Shown piece after piece: positions 1 to 14,943 of a DNA stretch of 64,000 nucleotides. Where the stretch lies: positions 496,001-560,000 of the forward strand of contig NZ_PVZV01000002.1 in assembly GCF_002995495.1 (NCBI RefSeq). The letters are read 5' to 3'. Made by a program: the position numbers and the translations under genes. The DNA comes from Actinocorallia populi. Its GTDB lineage: Bacteria; Actinomycetota; Actinomycetes; Streptosporangiales; Streptosporangiaceae. Every line of letters starts with the position of its first letter. The stretch's first letter is position 1. The notes below the pieces were generated by a model, which was not told the DNA's origin, did not search any database, and saw only the letters and a list, made by a program, of their open reading frames with translations.

Positions 1-2460
<2,460 letters not shown>

Positions 2461-2638
2461 ACGAGATCGCTCTGGGAAGTGTAGGAAGCGGTGTCGATAT
2501 CCCCCAAAAGGTGATATCGCTAACGGTCAATCTGTAACAGAACGTACGCATCCGGTTTCGTAAAGCTGAGTTCAAGCCTTACCCTCCTCATGAGCACCTG
2601 TTTGAACCCTCAATCCGGTGTGCCCCTGAGGAAGCTGA

Positions 2639-4702
2639 ATGAAGGACCCGAACAACACCCGGGACACTCGGCCCCGGACCGGTTCGCCCCTGTGGATCTA
2701 CCTGAGCGCGGTCACCGCGGTCGGGGCCGTCGTGCTGGCCGCGGCGCTGACCGGGCTGACCACCTGCGATCTCGAGGCGGGCCTGGCCAACCCGGTGTTC
2801 TGGCTGCTGGGCGCCTTCATCGTCTTCGGCGAGCTGAAGCCGATCATCACCCCCGGCGCGACCGAGGACAACAGCGCCACCACCTCCACCACGTTCACCT
2901 TCGCCGCGCTGCTGTACGCGGGGCTGCCGCTCTCCATCGCGCTGCAGGCCGTCGCGCTGGTGATCCGCGGCGTCTTCCGGCGCCAGTCCCCGCACCGCAC
3001 CGCCTTCAACGTGGCGCAGTTCGCGCTGGCGCAGAGCGCCGCGGGCGCCGTCCTGTGGGGGTTCGGCCTCTCGGCCGCCCCCGACGACCTCTGGGTGCCC
3101 ACCGGCGCCGACCTGGGCCCGGTGATGCTGGCCGGGATGGCGTACTTCGCCGTCAACGACGTCCTGGTCGGCGGGGCGGTGGCGCTGCACGAGCGGGTGT
3201 CCCTGCCGCGGGTGCTGCGCTGGGACCTGGGCTACCAGGTGCTGGCCCACCTGGCGCTGCTCGGCCTGGCGCCGATCGTGGTGGTGGCGATGGACCGCTC
3301 GCCGGCGTTCGTCCCGCTGATCGTGCTGCCGTTCACCGCCGTCTACCTCACCGCCTCGGCCTCGGTCCGGCGGGAGTACCAGGCGCTGCACGACGGGCTC
3401 ACCGGCCTGCCCAACCGCAAACTGCTCATCGCCCGCTCCGCGGAGGCGCTGGCCGCCGCCCGCCAGCGCGGCGACCGCGGGGACCGCAGCCGCAAGGTGG
3501 GCCTCTTCCTCATCGACCTGGACCGTTTCAAAGAGGTCAACGACACCCTGGGCCACGCCACCGGCGACCGGCTGCTGCAGATCATCGCCCACCGCCTGAC
3601 GCACAGCGTCCGCCCCGGCGACCTGGTGGCGCGGCTGGGCGGCGACGAGTTCGCCGTGCTGCTGCCGTCCGTGCGGGACGTGCCCGCCGCCCGCGAGGTG
3701 GCGGTGCGGCTGCGCGCCGCGCTCAGCGAGCCGGTGCGCCTGGACGGCATGACCTTCGACCTGGAGGGCAGCGTCGGGATCGCGCTCTGCCCCGACCACG
3801 CCCCCGACTTCGAGCTGCTGCTGCAGCGCGCCGACGTCGCCATGTACGTGGCCAAGGAGAGCCGCTCGGGCGTGGAGACCTACAGCCCGGCCAGCGACCG
3901 CAACTCGCCCGCCCGGCTGGGCCTGCTCGGCGACCTGCGCCGCGGCATCGACCGGCGGGAGCTGGAGCTGCACTACCAGCCCAAGATCGGGCTGCGCGAC
4001 GGGCGGCTGGCCGGGATGGAGGGCCTGCTGCGCTGGCGCCACCCCGACCGGGGGCTGATCGGGCCCGAGGAGTTCCTGCCGCTGGCCGAGCAGACCTACC
4101 TCATGAAGTCGATCACCCTCTACGTGGTGCGCGAGGCCCTGGCCCAGTCGCACGCCTGGTGGCGGGCCGGGCTGCGCGCCCCGGTGACCGTCAACGTCTC
4201 CGGGCGCGACCTGCTGGACGGCCAGCTCGCCGAGACGATCACCGCCGAACTGCTCGCCCGCGACCTGCCGCCCGAGGCCTTCGGGCTGGAGATCACCGAG
4301 CGGATCCTGATGAACGAGTCGGCGTACGCCTCCGAGACCGTGCGCACCCTGGCCGACCTGGGCATCCCGCTCAGCCTCGACGACTTCGGCACCGGCTACT
4401 CCTCGCTGGTCAGGCTCAAGCGCCTGCCGGTGCGGGAGGTCAAGATCGACGCCTCGTTCATCCGGCGGCTGACCGAGTCGGCGGAGGACGCGGTGATCGT
4501 CCGCTCGATCGTGGAGCTGGTGCGCACCCTGGGGCTGCGCTCGGTGGCCGAGGGAGTGGAGAACGCCGAGATCGCCGCGAGCCTGCGCGAGATGGGCTGC
4601 GACACCGGCCAGGGCTGGCACTTCGGCCGCCCCATGGAGAGCTCCGCGGCCACCGAGTGGCTGCGCGGCAGGCTGCGCCGCGCCCCCGAACCGGTGACCT
4701 GA
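2639..4702 (+). CDS. Membrane-bound diguanylate cyclase/phosphodiesterase (GGDEF-EAL)
   Basis: A 687-residue c-di-GMP turnover protein. The N-terminal third (about residues 20-240) is a series of hydrophobic membrane helices, likely the sensory part. It is followed by a GGDEF domain with an intact catalytic motif (RLGGDEF). An inhibitory RxxD I-site (RPGD) lies exactly five residues before that motif. The EAL domain keeps [10 protein letters not shown], the VKID lysine and AEGVE, but its signature reads EGLLRW instead of EALLRW. Both activities are therefore possible. The start is ATG 2639 after GAGGAAG. It lies between ligA and gatC, and a second GGDEF-EAL gene lies beyond gatB. Confidence 0.9.
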   Translation: MKDPNNTRDTRPRTGSPLWIYLSAVTAVGAVVLAAALTGLTTCDLEAGLANPVFWLLGAFIVFGELKPIITPGATEDNSATTSTTFTFAALLYAGLPLSIALQAVALVIRGVFRRQSPHRTAFNVAQFALAQSAAGAVLWGFGLSAAPDDLWVPTGADLGPVMLAGMAYFAVNDVLVGGAVALHERVSLPRVLRWDLGYQVLAHLALLGLAPIVVVAMDRSPAFVPLIVLPFTAVYLTASASVRREYQALHDGLTGLPNRKLLIARSAEALAAARQRGDRGDRSRKVGLFLIDLDRFKEVNDTLGHATGDRLLQIIAHRLTHSVRPGDLVARLGGDEFAVLLPSVRDVPAAREVAVRLRAALSEPVRLDGMTFDLEGSVGIALCPDHAPDFELLLQRADVAMYVAKESRSGVETYSPASDRNSPARLGLLGDLRRGIDRRELELHYQPKIGLRDGRLAGMEGLLRWRHPDRGLIGPEEFLPLAEQTYLMKSITLYVVREALAQSHAWWRAGLRAPVTVNVSGRDLLDGQLAETITAELLARDLPPEAFGLEITERILMNESAYASETVRTLADLGIPLSLDDFGTGYSSLVRLKRLPVREVKIDASFIRRLTESAEDAVIVRSIVELVRTLGLRSVAEGVENAEIAASLREMGCDTGQGWHFGRPMESSAATEWLRGRLRRAPEPVT

Positions 4703-4911
4703 AGCACCCGCCCCCGCGGGCCGTCCGGCGCGCCGGACCGCCGCCGAGGAGCGTCGCGCCAGCGGATCATCCGGCGGGTGTGGTGCGCGTCAGTCATTGG
4801 ATGGCGTGCCGCCGGGCGGGCGCCGTGCCTGTGGACGGAGGTCGGGCGGAAGACGCGTTGGCCATAGGATGGAGGAGCATCCCAGTCGATCTCTTTGGAA
4901 ACGGCTCTCCT

Positions 4912-5208
4912 ATGTCCATCACCCGTGACGAGGTCGCGCACCTCGCCCGGCTCTCCCGGCTGGCCCTCGGCGAGGAGGAACTCGACAACCTCGCCGTCCA
5001 GCTGGACGCGATCGTCTCCGCGGTCGCGCGGGTGCAGGAGGTGGCGGCCGAGGACATCCCGCCGACCACCCACGCCCTGCCGATCACCAACGTCTTCCGG
5101 CCCGACGAGGTCCGGCCGTCGCTGAGCAGCGCCGAGGCGCTCTCGGGGGCTCCGGCCGCCGAGGAAGAGCGCTTCCGGGTCCCGCGGATCCTGGAGGAGG
5201 AGGACTAG
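4912..5208 (+). CDS. gatC: Asp-tRNA(Asn)/Glu-tRNA(Gln) amidotransferase subunit C
   Basis: GatC is the small subunit that wraps around GatA and stabilises the GatCAB complex, which converts Glu-tRNA(Gln) to Gln-tRNA(Gln) and/or Asp-tRNA(Asn) to Asn-tRNA(Asn). The 98-residue product begins [19 protein letters not shown], the family N-terminal helix, and ends in the usual acidic tail. The frame is open far upstream, but ATG 4912 matches the conserved start. The TAG stop directly abuts the gatA start, so the two are translationally coupled. A tRNA-Gln gene lies about 29 kb downstream in this window. Confidence 0.95.
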   Translation: MSITRDEVAHLARLSRLALGEEELDNLAVQLDAIVSAVARVQEVAAEDIPPTTHALPITNVFRPDEVRPSLSSAEALSGAPAAEEERFRVPRILEEED

Positions 5209-6693
5209 ATGATCCACAAGACAGCAGCCGAGCTCGGCGCGCTGATCGCCGCCGGCGAGACCACCGCCGTCGAGGTCGCCCGAGCCCACCTGGAGCGCAT
5301 CGAGCAGGTCGAGGGCAAGGTCAACGCCTTCCTGCACGTGGCCGCCGAGAGCGCGCTGGAGCAGGCGCGGGCCGTGGACGCCCGGCGCGCCGCCGGCGAG
5401 GAGCTCGGGCCGCTGGCCGGGGTGCCGGTCGCGCACAAGGACGTGTTCACCACCCGGGACATGCCCACCACCTGCGCCTCGAAGATCCTCGAGGGCTGGG
5501 TGCCGCCGTACGACGCCACCATCACCACCCGGCTGCGCGAGGCCGGCCTGGTGATCCTGGGCAAGACCAACATGGACGAGTTCGCGATGGGCTCCTCCAC
5601 CGAGAACAGCGCCTACGGGCCCACCAGCAACCCGTGGGACCTCTCCCGCATCCCCGGCGGCTCGTCCGGCGGCTCCTCGGCGGCGGTCGCCGCCTACGAG
5701 GCGCCCCTGGCCACCGGCACCGACACCGGCGGCTCGATCCGCCAGCCCGCCGCCGTCACCGGCCTGGTCGGCATGAAGCCCACCTACGGCGGTTCCTCCC
5801 GCTACGGCGTGGTGGCGTTCGCCTCCTCGCTGGACACCCCCGGCCCGTTCGCCCGCAACGTGCTGGACGCGGCGCTGCTGCACGAGGCGTTCTCCGGCCA
5901 CGACCCGCGCGACTCCACCTCGGTCCGCGAGCCGGTCCCGCCGGTCGTCGAGGCCGCCCGCCAGGCCGACGTGGCAGGGCTGCGCGTGGGCGTCGTCAAG
6001 GAGTTCGCCGGCGACGGCTACCAGCAGGGCGTGCTGAACCGCTTCAACGAGACGGTCGAGCTGCTGGAGTCGCTGGGCGCCAAGGTCGTCGAGGTCTCCT
6101 GCCCGGCGTTCACCTACGCGCTGTCCTCCTACTACCTCATCGCCCCGTCCGAGGCCTCCTCCAACCTGGCCCGGTTCGACGCGATGCGCTACGGCCTGCG
6201 CGTCGGCGACGACGGCACCCGCTCGGCCGAGGAGGTCATGGCCCTCACCCGCGCCGCCGGCTTCGGACCGGAGGTCAAGCGCCGCATCATCCTGGGCACC
6301 TACGCGCTGTCCTCGGGCTACTACGACGCCTACTACGGCAAGGCCCAGCAGGTGCGCACGCTGATCTCCCGCGACTTCGAGGCGGCCTTCGGGCAGGTCG
6401 ACGTGCTCGTCTCGCCGACCACCCCGACCACGGCCTTCCCGATCGGCGAGCGCGCCGACGACCCGATGGCCATGTACCTGGCCGACCTGTGCACCATCCC
6501 GTCGAACATGGCGGGCAACGCGGCCATCTCCGTCCCGTGCGGCCTGGCCGACGAGGACGGCCTGCCGGTCGGCCTGCAGATCATGGCCCCGGTCCTGGCC
6601 GACGACCGCTGCTACCGGGTCGGCGCCGCCGTGGAGCAGGCCCTGGAGGCCCGCTGGGGCGGCCCGCTGCTTGGAAAGGCTCCCGCGCTGTGA
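5209..6693 (+). CDS. gatA: Asp-tRNA(Asn)/Glu-tRNA(Gln) amidotransferase subunit A (amidase)
   Basis: GatA releases ammonia from glutamine for the amidotransferase. At 494 residues it has normal family length and shows the amidase signature [13 protein letters not shown]. The Ser-cisSer-Lys triad can be read directly: Lys77 (VAHKD), Ser152 in the glycine-serine loop and nucleophile Ser176 ([11 protein letters not shown]). These align with Lys79/Ser154/Ser178 of characterised GatA proteins with a two-residue offset. It is the middle gene of gatCAB, starting immediately after the gatC stop and overlapping gatB by four bases. Confidence 0.96.
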   Translation: MIHKTAAELGALIAAGETTAVEVARAHLERIEQVEGKVNAFLHVAAESALEQARAVDARRAAGEELGPLAGVPVAHKDVFTTRDMPTTCASKILEGWVPPYDATITTRLREAGLVILGKTNMDEFAMGSSTENSAYGPTSNPWDLSRIPGGSSGGSSAAVAAYEAPLATGTDTGGSIRQPAAVTGLVGMKPTYGGSSRYGVVAFASSLDTPGPFARNVLDAALLHEAFSGHDPRDSTSVREPVPPVVEAARQADVAGLRVGVVKEFAGDGYQQGVLNRFNETVELLESLGAKVVEVSCPAFTYALSSYYLIAPSEASSNLARFDAMRYGLRVGDDGTRSAEEVMALTRAAGFGPEVKRRIILGTYALSSGYYDAYYGKAQQVRTLISRDFEAAFGQVDVLVSPTTPTTAFPIGERADDPMAMYLADLCTIPSNMAGNAAISVPCGLADEDGLPVGLQIMAPVLADDRCYRVGAAVEQALEARWGGPLLGKAPAL

Positions 6694-8186
6694 CGACGCT
6701 TGTTCCCTTTGACGAGGCCCTGGCCAGATACGCGCCGGTGCTGGGCATCGAGACCCACATCGAGCTGGGCACCGCCTCCAAGATGTTCTGCGGCTGCCCG
6801 ACGGAGTTCGGCGGCGCGCCCAACACGCACGTGTGCCCGGTCTGCCTGGGCATGCCCGGTTCGCTGCCGGTCGTGAACGAGAAGGCCATCGAGTACGCGA
6901 TCCGGATCGGGCTCGCGCTGAACTGCTCGATCGCCGACTGGTGCCGCTTCGCCCGGAAGAACTACTTCTACCCGGACATGCCGAAGGACTTCCAGATCTC
7001 CCAGTACGACGAGCCGATCTGCTTCGACGGGTACCTGGACGTCGAGGTCGAGGGCGAGACGTACCGCATCGGCATCGAGCGCGCCCACCTGGAGGAGGAC
7101 ACCGGCAAGTCCACGCACGTGGGCGGCGCGACCGGCCGCATCCACGGCGCCTCGCACTCGCTGGTGGACTACAACAGGGCCGGCATCCCCCTGATCGAGA
7201 TCGTCACCAAGCCGATCGAGGCCACCGGGGAGATGGCGCCGCTGGTCGCCCGCGCCTACGCCACCGAGCTGCGCGAGCTCGTGCGCGCGCTGGGCGCCTC
7301 GGACGTGCGCATGGAGGAGGGCTCCATGCGCTGCGACGTCAACGTCTCGCTCATGCCGAAGGACGCCTCCGAGTGGGGCACCCGCACCGAGACCAAGAAC
7401 GTCAACTCGCTGCGCAGCGTCGAGCGCTCGGTCCGCCACGAGATCGAGCGGCAGGCCGCCGTGCTGGACGCCGGGCAGGCGGTCCTGCAGGAGACCCGCC
7501 ACTTCCACGAGAACACCGGCACGACCAGCCCGGGCCGGTCCAAGTCGGACGCGCAGGACTACCGCTACTTCCCCGAGCCCGACCTCGTTCCGGTCGCCCC
7601 GGCCCGCGCGTGGGTCGAGGAGATCCGGGCGGCGCTGCCCGAGCTCCCGGCCGCGCGCCGCGTCCGCGTCAAGGCCGCCTGGTCGCTCAGCGACGAGGAG
7701 CTGCGCGACGTGATCAACGCCGGCGCGCTCGACCTCATCGAGGAGACGATCACCGCGGGCGCCTCGCCCGCCGCCGCCCGCAAGTGGTGGATGAACGAGC
7801 TGTCGCGCACCGCCACCGCCCAGGGCGTCGAGCTGTCCGCGCTGCCGGTCACCGCCGGGCAGGTCGCCCGCATCCAGGCGCTCGTCGACGCCGGCGAGCT
7901 CAACGACAAGCTCGCCCGCAAGGTGTTCGAGGGCGTGCTGGCCGGGGAGGGCACCCCCGACGAGGTCGTCGCCGCCCGCGGCCTCAAGGTCGTCTCCGAC
8001 GAGGGCGAGCTGGTCGCCATCGTCGACAAGGTGATCGCCGACAACGCCGACGCCGCCCAGAAGGTCCGCGACGGCAAGGTCGCCGCCGCCGGCGCCCTGG
8101 TGGGCGCCGTCATGAAGGCCAGCCGCGGCCAGGCCGACGCCGCCCGCGCCCGGGAGATCATCCTCGAGCGCCTCGGCCAGTCCTGA
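6690..8186 (+). CDS. gatB: Asp-tRNA(Asn)/Glu-tRNA(Gln) amidotransferase subunit B
   Basis: GatB binds the misacylated tRNA, phosphorylates the carboxylate and transfers ammonia delivered from GatA. The 498-residue product carries GIETHIEL and the cysteine-rich zinc site (MFCGCP, then [11 protein letters not shown]), the [17 protein letters not shown] segment, and the C-terminal helical tail (GatB/Yqey domain) that contacts tRNA. GTG 6690 overlaps the gatA stop (GTGA). The frame is open further upstream inside gatA, but that part is a shadow. A strong GC hairpin follows the stop. Confidence 0.96.
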   Translation: MTTLVPFDEALARYAPVLGIETHIELGTASKMFCGCPTEFGGAPNTHVCPVCLGMPGSLPVVNEKAIEYAIRIGLALNCSIADWCRFARKNYFYPDMPKDFQISQYDEPICFDGYLDVEVEGETYRIGIERAHLEEDTGKSTHVGGATGRIHGASHSLVDYNRAGIPLIEIVTKPIEATGEMAPLVARAYATELRELVRALGASDVRMEEGSMRCDVNVSLMPKDASEWGTRTETKNVNSLRSVERSVRHEIERQAAVLDAGQAVLQETRHFHENTGTTSPGRSKSDAQDYRYFPEPDLVPVAPARAWVEEIRAALPELPAARRVRVKAAWSLSDEELRDVINAGALDLIEETITAGASPAAARKWWMNELSRTATAQGVELSALPVTAGQVARIQALVDAGELNDKLARKVFEGVLAGEGTPDEVVAARGLKVVSDEGELVAIVDKVIADNADAAQKVRDGKVAAAGALVGAVMKASRGQADAARAREIILERLGQS

Positions 8187-8652
8187 CCCGCCCCGGCCGC
8201 CCCTTCGCGGGGCGGCCGGATCCGCTCCGCGGTCACCCCGCCCGTTCCGCGGGGCGGTCCGCTCCGCAGTCGTCCCGCCCCCTCGGCACGCCCGTGCCGC
8301 AGGGGGTTTTCGGGGTCGGGGAGGCGTGCGGGAGGGGCGGGGAGGCGGAGACTGCGGACAGTGATCGTGTGCTGTCCCTTCGGCTGTACCGGGGTGTCTG
8401 TCGGATCACAGATCGGCAATCCGGCGTACGCGTTGCCCAGCGGTGATTACTGGCCGTGAGAGTTTGTCGCCGGATGGGGGCTGACCCTCAATCGCTCCGT
8501 GACCTACGGAACGTACATTGAGGAGCACGACGAGATCCCCGACCTCATGGTGCCCGGACGCGGTCCGGGCGCGGACGCAGCCAGCCGTCGAGCCCGAGGG
8601 TGGGGGCCGGATCCTCGCCGACAGGCTCAGTGAACCAGGAGCACGAGCGAAG
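8187..8652. other. Non-coding gap between gatB and the second GGDEF-EAL gene
   Basis: These 466 bases hold the gatB hairpin, further GC-rich partial repeats to about 8310, and a less GC-rich stretch from about 8390 to 8530 that probably contains the promoter of the downstream gene. An upstream in-frame TTG at 8518 could extend that gene by 45 residues, but the added residues look non-protein-like. No tRNA or recognisable riboswitch was seen. Confidence 0.5.
8193..8219 (+). terminator. Hairpin terminator after gatB
   Basis: A perfect 11-bp GC stem (CCGGCCGCCCC paired with GGGGCGGCCGG, loop TTCGC) begins seven bases after the gatB stop. No T-run follows, as is common in high-GC actinobacteria, so it may terminate only partly or protect the mRNA 3' end. 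Confidence 0.65.
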
Positions 8653-11331
8653 ATGACAGGCGAGAAGGAGCGGCACCGGCCTCCGGCGCAGGCCGTGCCG
8701 CTGGGCCTGGTGTCACTGCTGGGCGTCCTGTACGCCGTGTGCGCACTGCTGGGCTGGACCAGCGACTGGTTCGTCGCCGGGGCGGGCGCCGCCACCTGCG
8801 CGAGCCTGCTGTACGCCTCCCGGATCAGGCCCGGCGCCGAGTCCTGGCGCTGGTTCGCGGCCGCTGCCGCCTGCTGGAGCGTGGGCGCGGCGACCAGCGC
8901 GATCTCCCGCATCGTCCTGGACGTCACGATGGTGACGTCCCTGGGCGACCTGTTCTACCTCGCGGCGTTCCTGCCCATGGCCATGGGCTTCATCGCGCCG
9001 ACGAGGATGCCGCGCACCGCCCGTAAATGGCTCATGTACGCCGCCGACACCTACGTGTGCGGCGCCGCGCTGTTCGTGATCGGCTGGGACTCCATCTTCG
9101 GGCGGCTGTTCCGCGAGACCGGCGACTCCCCGGCCCACTTCCTCCTCGAACTGCGCTACCCGCTGCTGGACATCGGGCTGCTCTGCGCGCTGCTGCCGTT
9201 CGTGCTGGGCGCCGCGCGCGGGCGCAGGCCCACCGCCGTCACCGCCTACCTGGCGCTGCTGGTGCTGACCGCGGGCGACGTGACGAGCACCGCGGTGCGG
9301 ATGGACGGCGGCGAGGCGAGCGGCCTGGGCGAGGCCCTGCGCTTCGGCGGCGTGCTGCTGCTGGGCGCGGCCCCCTGGCTGGGCGGAGGATCCCGCCGGG
9401 GCGAGCTGCGCGGGCGCATGGTCGGCCCCGGTTTCGCCCCCGCGCTGCTGGCCGGGGCCGCGGCGATGTTCGTGGCCGGGCACACCCTCACCGGCGGCGA
9501 GCCGATCGAGCCGGTCGTGCTCGTGGTCACCGGGTCGGCGCTGCTCGTCCTCATCGCCCGCCTCACCGACCTGCTGCGCGAGAACGACAGGCTGCGCGGC
9601 GAGGTGCGCGCCGCCGAGGAACACTTCCGCGCCCTGGCCGAGAGCGTCGACGACCTCGTCCTGATCTGCGACGAGACCGGCGCCGTGCACTACATGAGCG
9701 CGGGCGACCAGTGGAGCTCCTCGCACGCCCTGGACGGGCTGCTGGGCCACCCGCTGCAGGACTTCCTGCACCCCGAGGACCGCCCCGCCGTCGAGGAGGC
9801 GCTGGGCGAGTGCTTCGCCACCCGCGGGGGGCCGCTGCGGCTGCGCTGCCGGCTGCGCACCACCGACGGCACCTGGCTGCCGACCGAGTCGACGTTCTCC
9901 CGCTACGCCCCCGGCAGCCTGCTGGTCACCACCCGCGACCTGTCGGAGGAGGCGGCGCTCAAGCGCCAGGTCACCCACCTGACCTTCCACGACGGCCTGA
10001 CCGGCCTGCCCAACCGCGCCTACCTGGAGGAGCGCACCCGCCAGGTGCTCTCCCGCCGCAACCCCGTCACCGCCGTGGTCTTCGTCGACCTGGACGGCTT
10101 CACCGCGGTGAACGACTCGGCCGGGCACGCCGCGGGCGACCAGGTGCTGGCCCAGGCCGCGCGGCGGTTGCGGGCCGGAGTGCCGGCCGACGACACGGTG
10201 GCGCGCTGGGGCGGCGACGAGTTCGCGGTCCTGGTGGAGACCGCCGCCGACGCCCAGACCGTGGTGGACCTGGCCGAACGGCTGCTGCGCGCGCTCTCCG
10301 ACGACCCCTACCGGGTGGGCGAGCGCGGCATCGTGCTCAGCGCCAGCGTCGGGGTGGCCTTCGCCGACGAGGCGCTGGCCTCCACCGCCGAGGTGCACGC
10401 CCTGGACGAGACGGGTTCGGCCTCCCTGATCCGCAACGGCGACCTGGCCATGACCCGGGCCAAGGAGCTCGGCGGCGGCCGGGTCGAGGTGTTCGCCACC
10501 CAGATGCACGCGGCCGTGGTCCGCCGCCTGGAGCTCGGCAGCGACCTGCAGCGGGCGCTGGCCGAGCGGGAGTTCACCGTGGAGTTCCAGCCGGTGGTGG
10601 AGCTGGAGGGCGGCCGGGTCACCGGCGTGGAGGCCCTGCTGCGCTGGCGGCGCGAGGACGTGGCGGTGCCGCCGGAGGAGTTCATCGGCGCGGCCGAGGA
10701 GTCCGGCCTGATCGTCCCGCTGGGCGCCTGGATGCTGGGGGAGGCCTGCCGGGAGGCGGCCCGCTGGCGCACGGAGGGCTGGCAGATCGGCCTGTCGGTC
10801 AACCTCACCGCCCGGCAGATCGCCGCGCCCAAGTTCGCCGAGACGGTCTCCGAGGCGCTCGCCGAGAGCGGCCTGCCGCCGCACGCCCTCACCCTGGAGG
10901 TGAAGGAGGAGGTGCTGGTCGAGCACTTCCAGGGCGACGAGCAGCACCTGGCGCGGCTGTCGGCGCTGCGCGACCTCGGGGTCCGGCTGGCCATCGACGA
11001 CTTCGGCACCGGCTACGCCTCGCTGGCCTATCTGGGCCAGCTCCCGGTGGACGTGCTGAAGATCGACCCGTCCTTCGTCTCGGGGGTGGGCCGGGACGAG
11101 ACCCTCACCCTGCTCACCCGCACGATCGTGCGGCTCGGCGCGGAGCTGGGGCTGACCGTGGTGGCCGAGGGCATCGAGTGCCCCGACCAGCTGGAGCGGC
11201 TGCGCGAGATGGGCTGCGCGCGCGGCCAGGGCTTCCTGGTGGCCAGGCCCATGCCGGCCGACCGGATCGACGCCGAGATCAGGCCCCGCGCCGGCAACGA
11301 GAACGTGCCCGTGCGGGCGCAGGCGGGCTGA
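8653..11331 (+). CDS. Membrane-bound PAS-GGDEF-EAL c-di-GMP turnover protein
   Basis: An 892-residue protein. About 310 residues of hydrophobic helices are followed by a PAS-like domain (FRALAESVDDLVLICDETG), a GGDEF domain (RWGGDEF) and an EAL domain. The position five residues upstream of GGDEF reads PADD, so the RxxD product-inhibition site is absent, unlike the paralog at 2639. The EAL side is canonical: EALLRW, DDFGTGYASL, LKIDPSF, AEGIE. ATG 8653 was chosen because it directly precedes the first hydrophobic helix and has a purine-rich stretch upstream. The two paralogs flank gatCAB and differ in the sensory module and in c-di-GMP feedback. Confidence 0.9.
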   Translation: MTGEKERHRPPAQAVPLGLVSLLGVLYAVCALLGWTSDWFVAGAGAATCASLLYASRIRPGAESWRWFAAAAACWSVGAATSAISRIVLDVTMVTSLGDLFYLAAFLPMAMGFIAPTRMPRTARKWLMYAADTYVCGAALFVIGWDSIFGRLFRETGDSPAHFLLELRYPLLDIGLLCALLPFVLGAARGRRPTAVTAYLALLVLTAGDVTSTAVRMDGGEASGLGEALRFGGVLLLGAAPWLGGGSRRGELRGRMVGPGFAPALLAGAAAMFVAGHTLTGGEPIEPVVLVVTGSALLVLIARLTDLLRENDRLRGEVRAAEEHFRALAESVDDLVLICDETGAVHYMSAGDQWSSSHALDGLLGHPLQDFLHPEDRPAVEEALGECFATRGGPLRLRCRLRTTDGTWLPTESTFSRYAPGSLLVTTRDLSEEAALKRQVTHLTFHDGLTGLPNRAYLEERTRQVLSRRNPVTAVVFVDLDGFTAVNDSAGHAAGDQVLAQAARRLRAGVPADDTVARWGGDEFAVLVETAADAQTVVDLAERLLRALSDDPYRVGERGIVLSASVGVAFADEALASTAEVHALDETGSASLIRNGDLAMTRAKELGGGRVEVFATQMHAAVVRRLELGSDLQRALAEREFTVEFQPVVELEGGRVTGVEALLRWRREDVAVPPEEFIGAAEESGLIVPLGAWMLGEACREAARWRTEGWQIGLSVNLTARQIAAPKFAETVSEALAESGLPPHALTLEVKEEVLVEHFQGDEQHLARLSALRDLGVRLAIDDFGTGYASLAYLGQLPVDVLKIDPSFVSGVGRDETLTLLTRTIVRLGAELGLTVVAEGIECPDQLERLREMGCARGQGFLVARPMPADRIDAEIRPRAGNENVPVRAQAG

Positions 11332-11341
11332 ACAGGCCATA

Positions 11342-11356
11342 TCTCAGACTGTGAGA
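11342..11356. promoter_or_regulatory. Palindrome upstream of the ilvB leader, candidate regulator site
   Basis: TCTCA and TGAGA arms are separated by five bases (TCTCAGACTGTGAGA). The site lies 17 bases upstream of a TTGACC -35-like element at 11373. TGTGAGA half-sites also occur before leuB at 26612 and 26631. IclR-type regulators of the NdgR/LtbR family control leucine, isoleucine and serine genes in actinobacteria; assigning this site to that family is inference. Confidence 0.4.
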
Positions 11357-11408
11357 CATCGGCAACGAGGATTTGACCTGAGGGCGGGTCATCGGGGACA
11401 GTAGTGGC

Positions 11409-11459
11409 GTGCAGAACGGCAACCTTCTTCTCGTAGTACTCGGCAGGCGCGCGGCCTGA
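11409..11459 (+). CDS. ilvB leader peptide MQNGNLLLVVLGRRAA
   Basis: A 16-codon ORF starting with GTG encodes MQNGNLLLVVLGRRAA, with a run of Leu-Leu-Leu-Val-Val-Leu codons. Such peptides sense charging of branched-chain tRNAs in actinobacterial ilvB attenuation. TTGACC at 11373-11378 and GACAGT at 11397-11402 (18-bp spacer) would place the transcript start near 11409, so the leader may be read from a leaderless mRNA. Its GC-rich 3' half (11447-11454) can pair with 11474-11481, directly before the attenuator stem. Confidence 0.85.
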   Translation: MQNGNLLLVVLGRRAA

Positions 11460-11482
11460 CCGAGTTCTGAGGCTTGCGCGCT

Positions 11483-11520
11483 CCCCTCGATCGCCCCATT
11501 GGTGGCGCGAGGGGTTTTTT
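11483..11520 (+). terminator. ilvB attenuator (rho-independent terminator)
   Basis: CCCCTCG (11483-11489) pairs with CGAGGGG (11508-11514). The stem continues as CGCC/GGCG after an AT bulge and is followed by six Ts (11515-11520). It sits between the leader peptide and ilvB. GAGG at 11469-11472 could pair with CCTC at 11485-11488 and compete with the stem, giving a plausible antiterminator when a ribosome stalls on the Leu/Val codons. Confidence 0.85.
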
Positions 11521-11593
11521 GTTGGCCTCATCACGGTGGGCTCAGGCGAGAACCATCCGTGACCCTCTCCCTCCCTTCCAAGGAAGTAGCAAG

Positions 11594-14885
<3,292 letters not shown>

Positions 14886-14900
14886 CCGTCGCGGCCTCTC

Positions 14901-14943
14901 GACCGCCCGTTCACCCCCGGTGGGTGAGCGGGCGGTCGTCTTT
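14901..14943. terminator. Bidirectional terminator between ilvC and the ABC permease fragment
   Basis: A 16-bp stem (GACCGCCCGTTCACCC with GGGTGAGCGGGCGGTC, one G-T pair, loop CCGGT) is followed on the plus strand by GTCTTT. The minus-strand permease stop codon lies within the left arm. Confidence 0.75.

Noticed and set aside
2588-4621. A 677-codon open frame on the minus strand, opposite the first GGDEF-EAL gene
   Set aside because: Its translation is Gly/Gln/Arg/His-rich without any domain, and the opposite strand encodes an intact GGDEF-EAL protein. It is a high-GC antisense shadow. The same holds for the long antisense frames at 8713-11340, 11531-13327, 13344-14828, 24386-27811 and 55908-59303.
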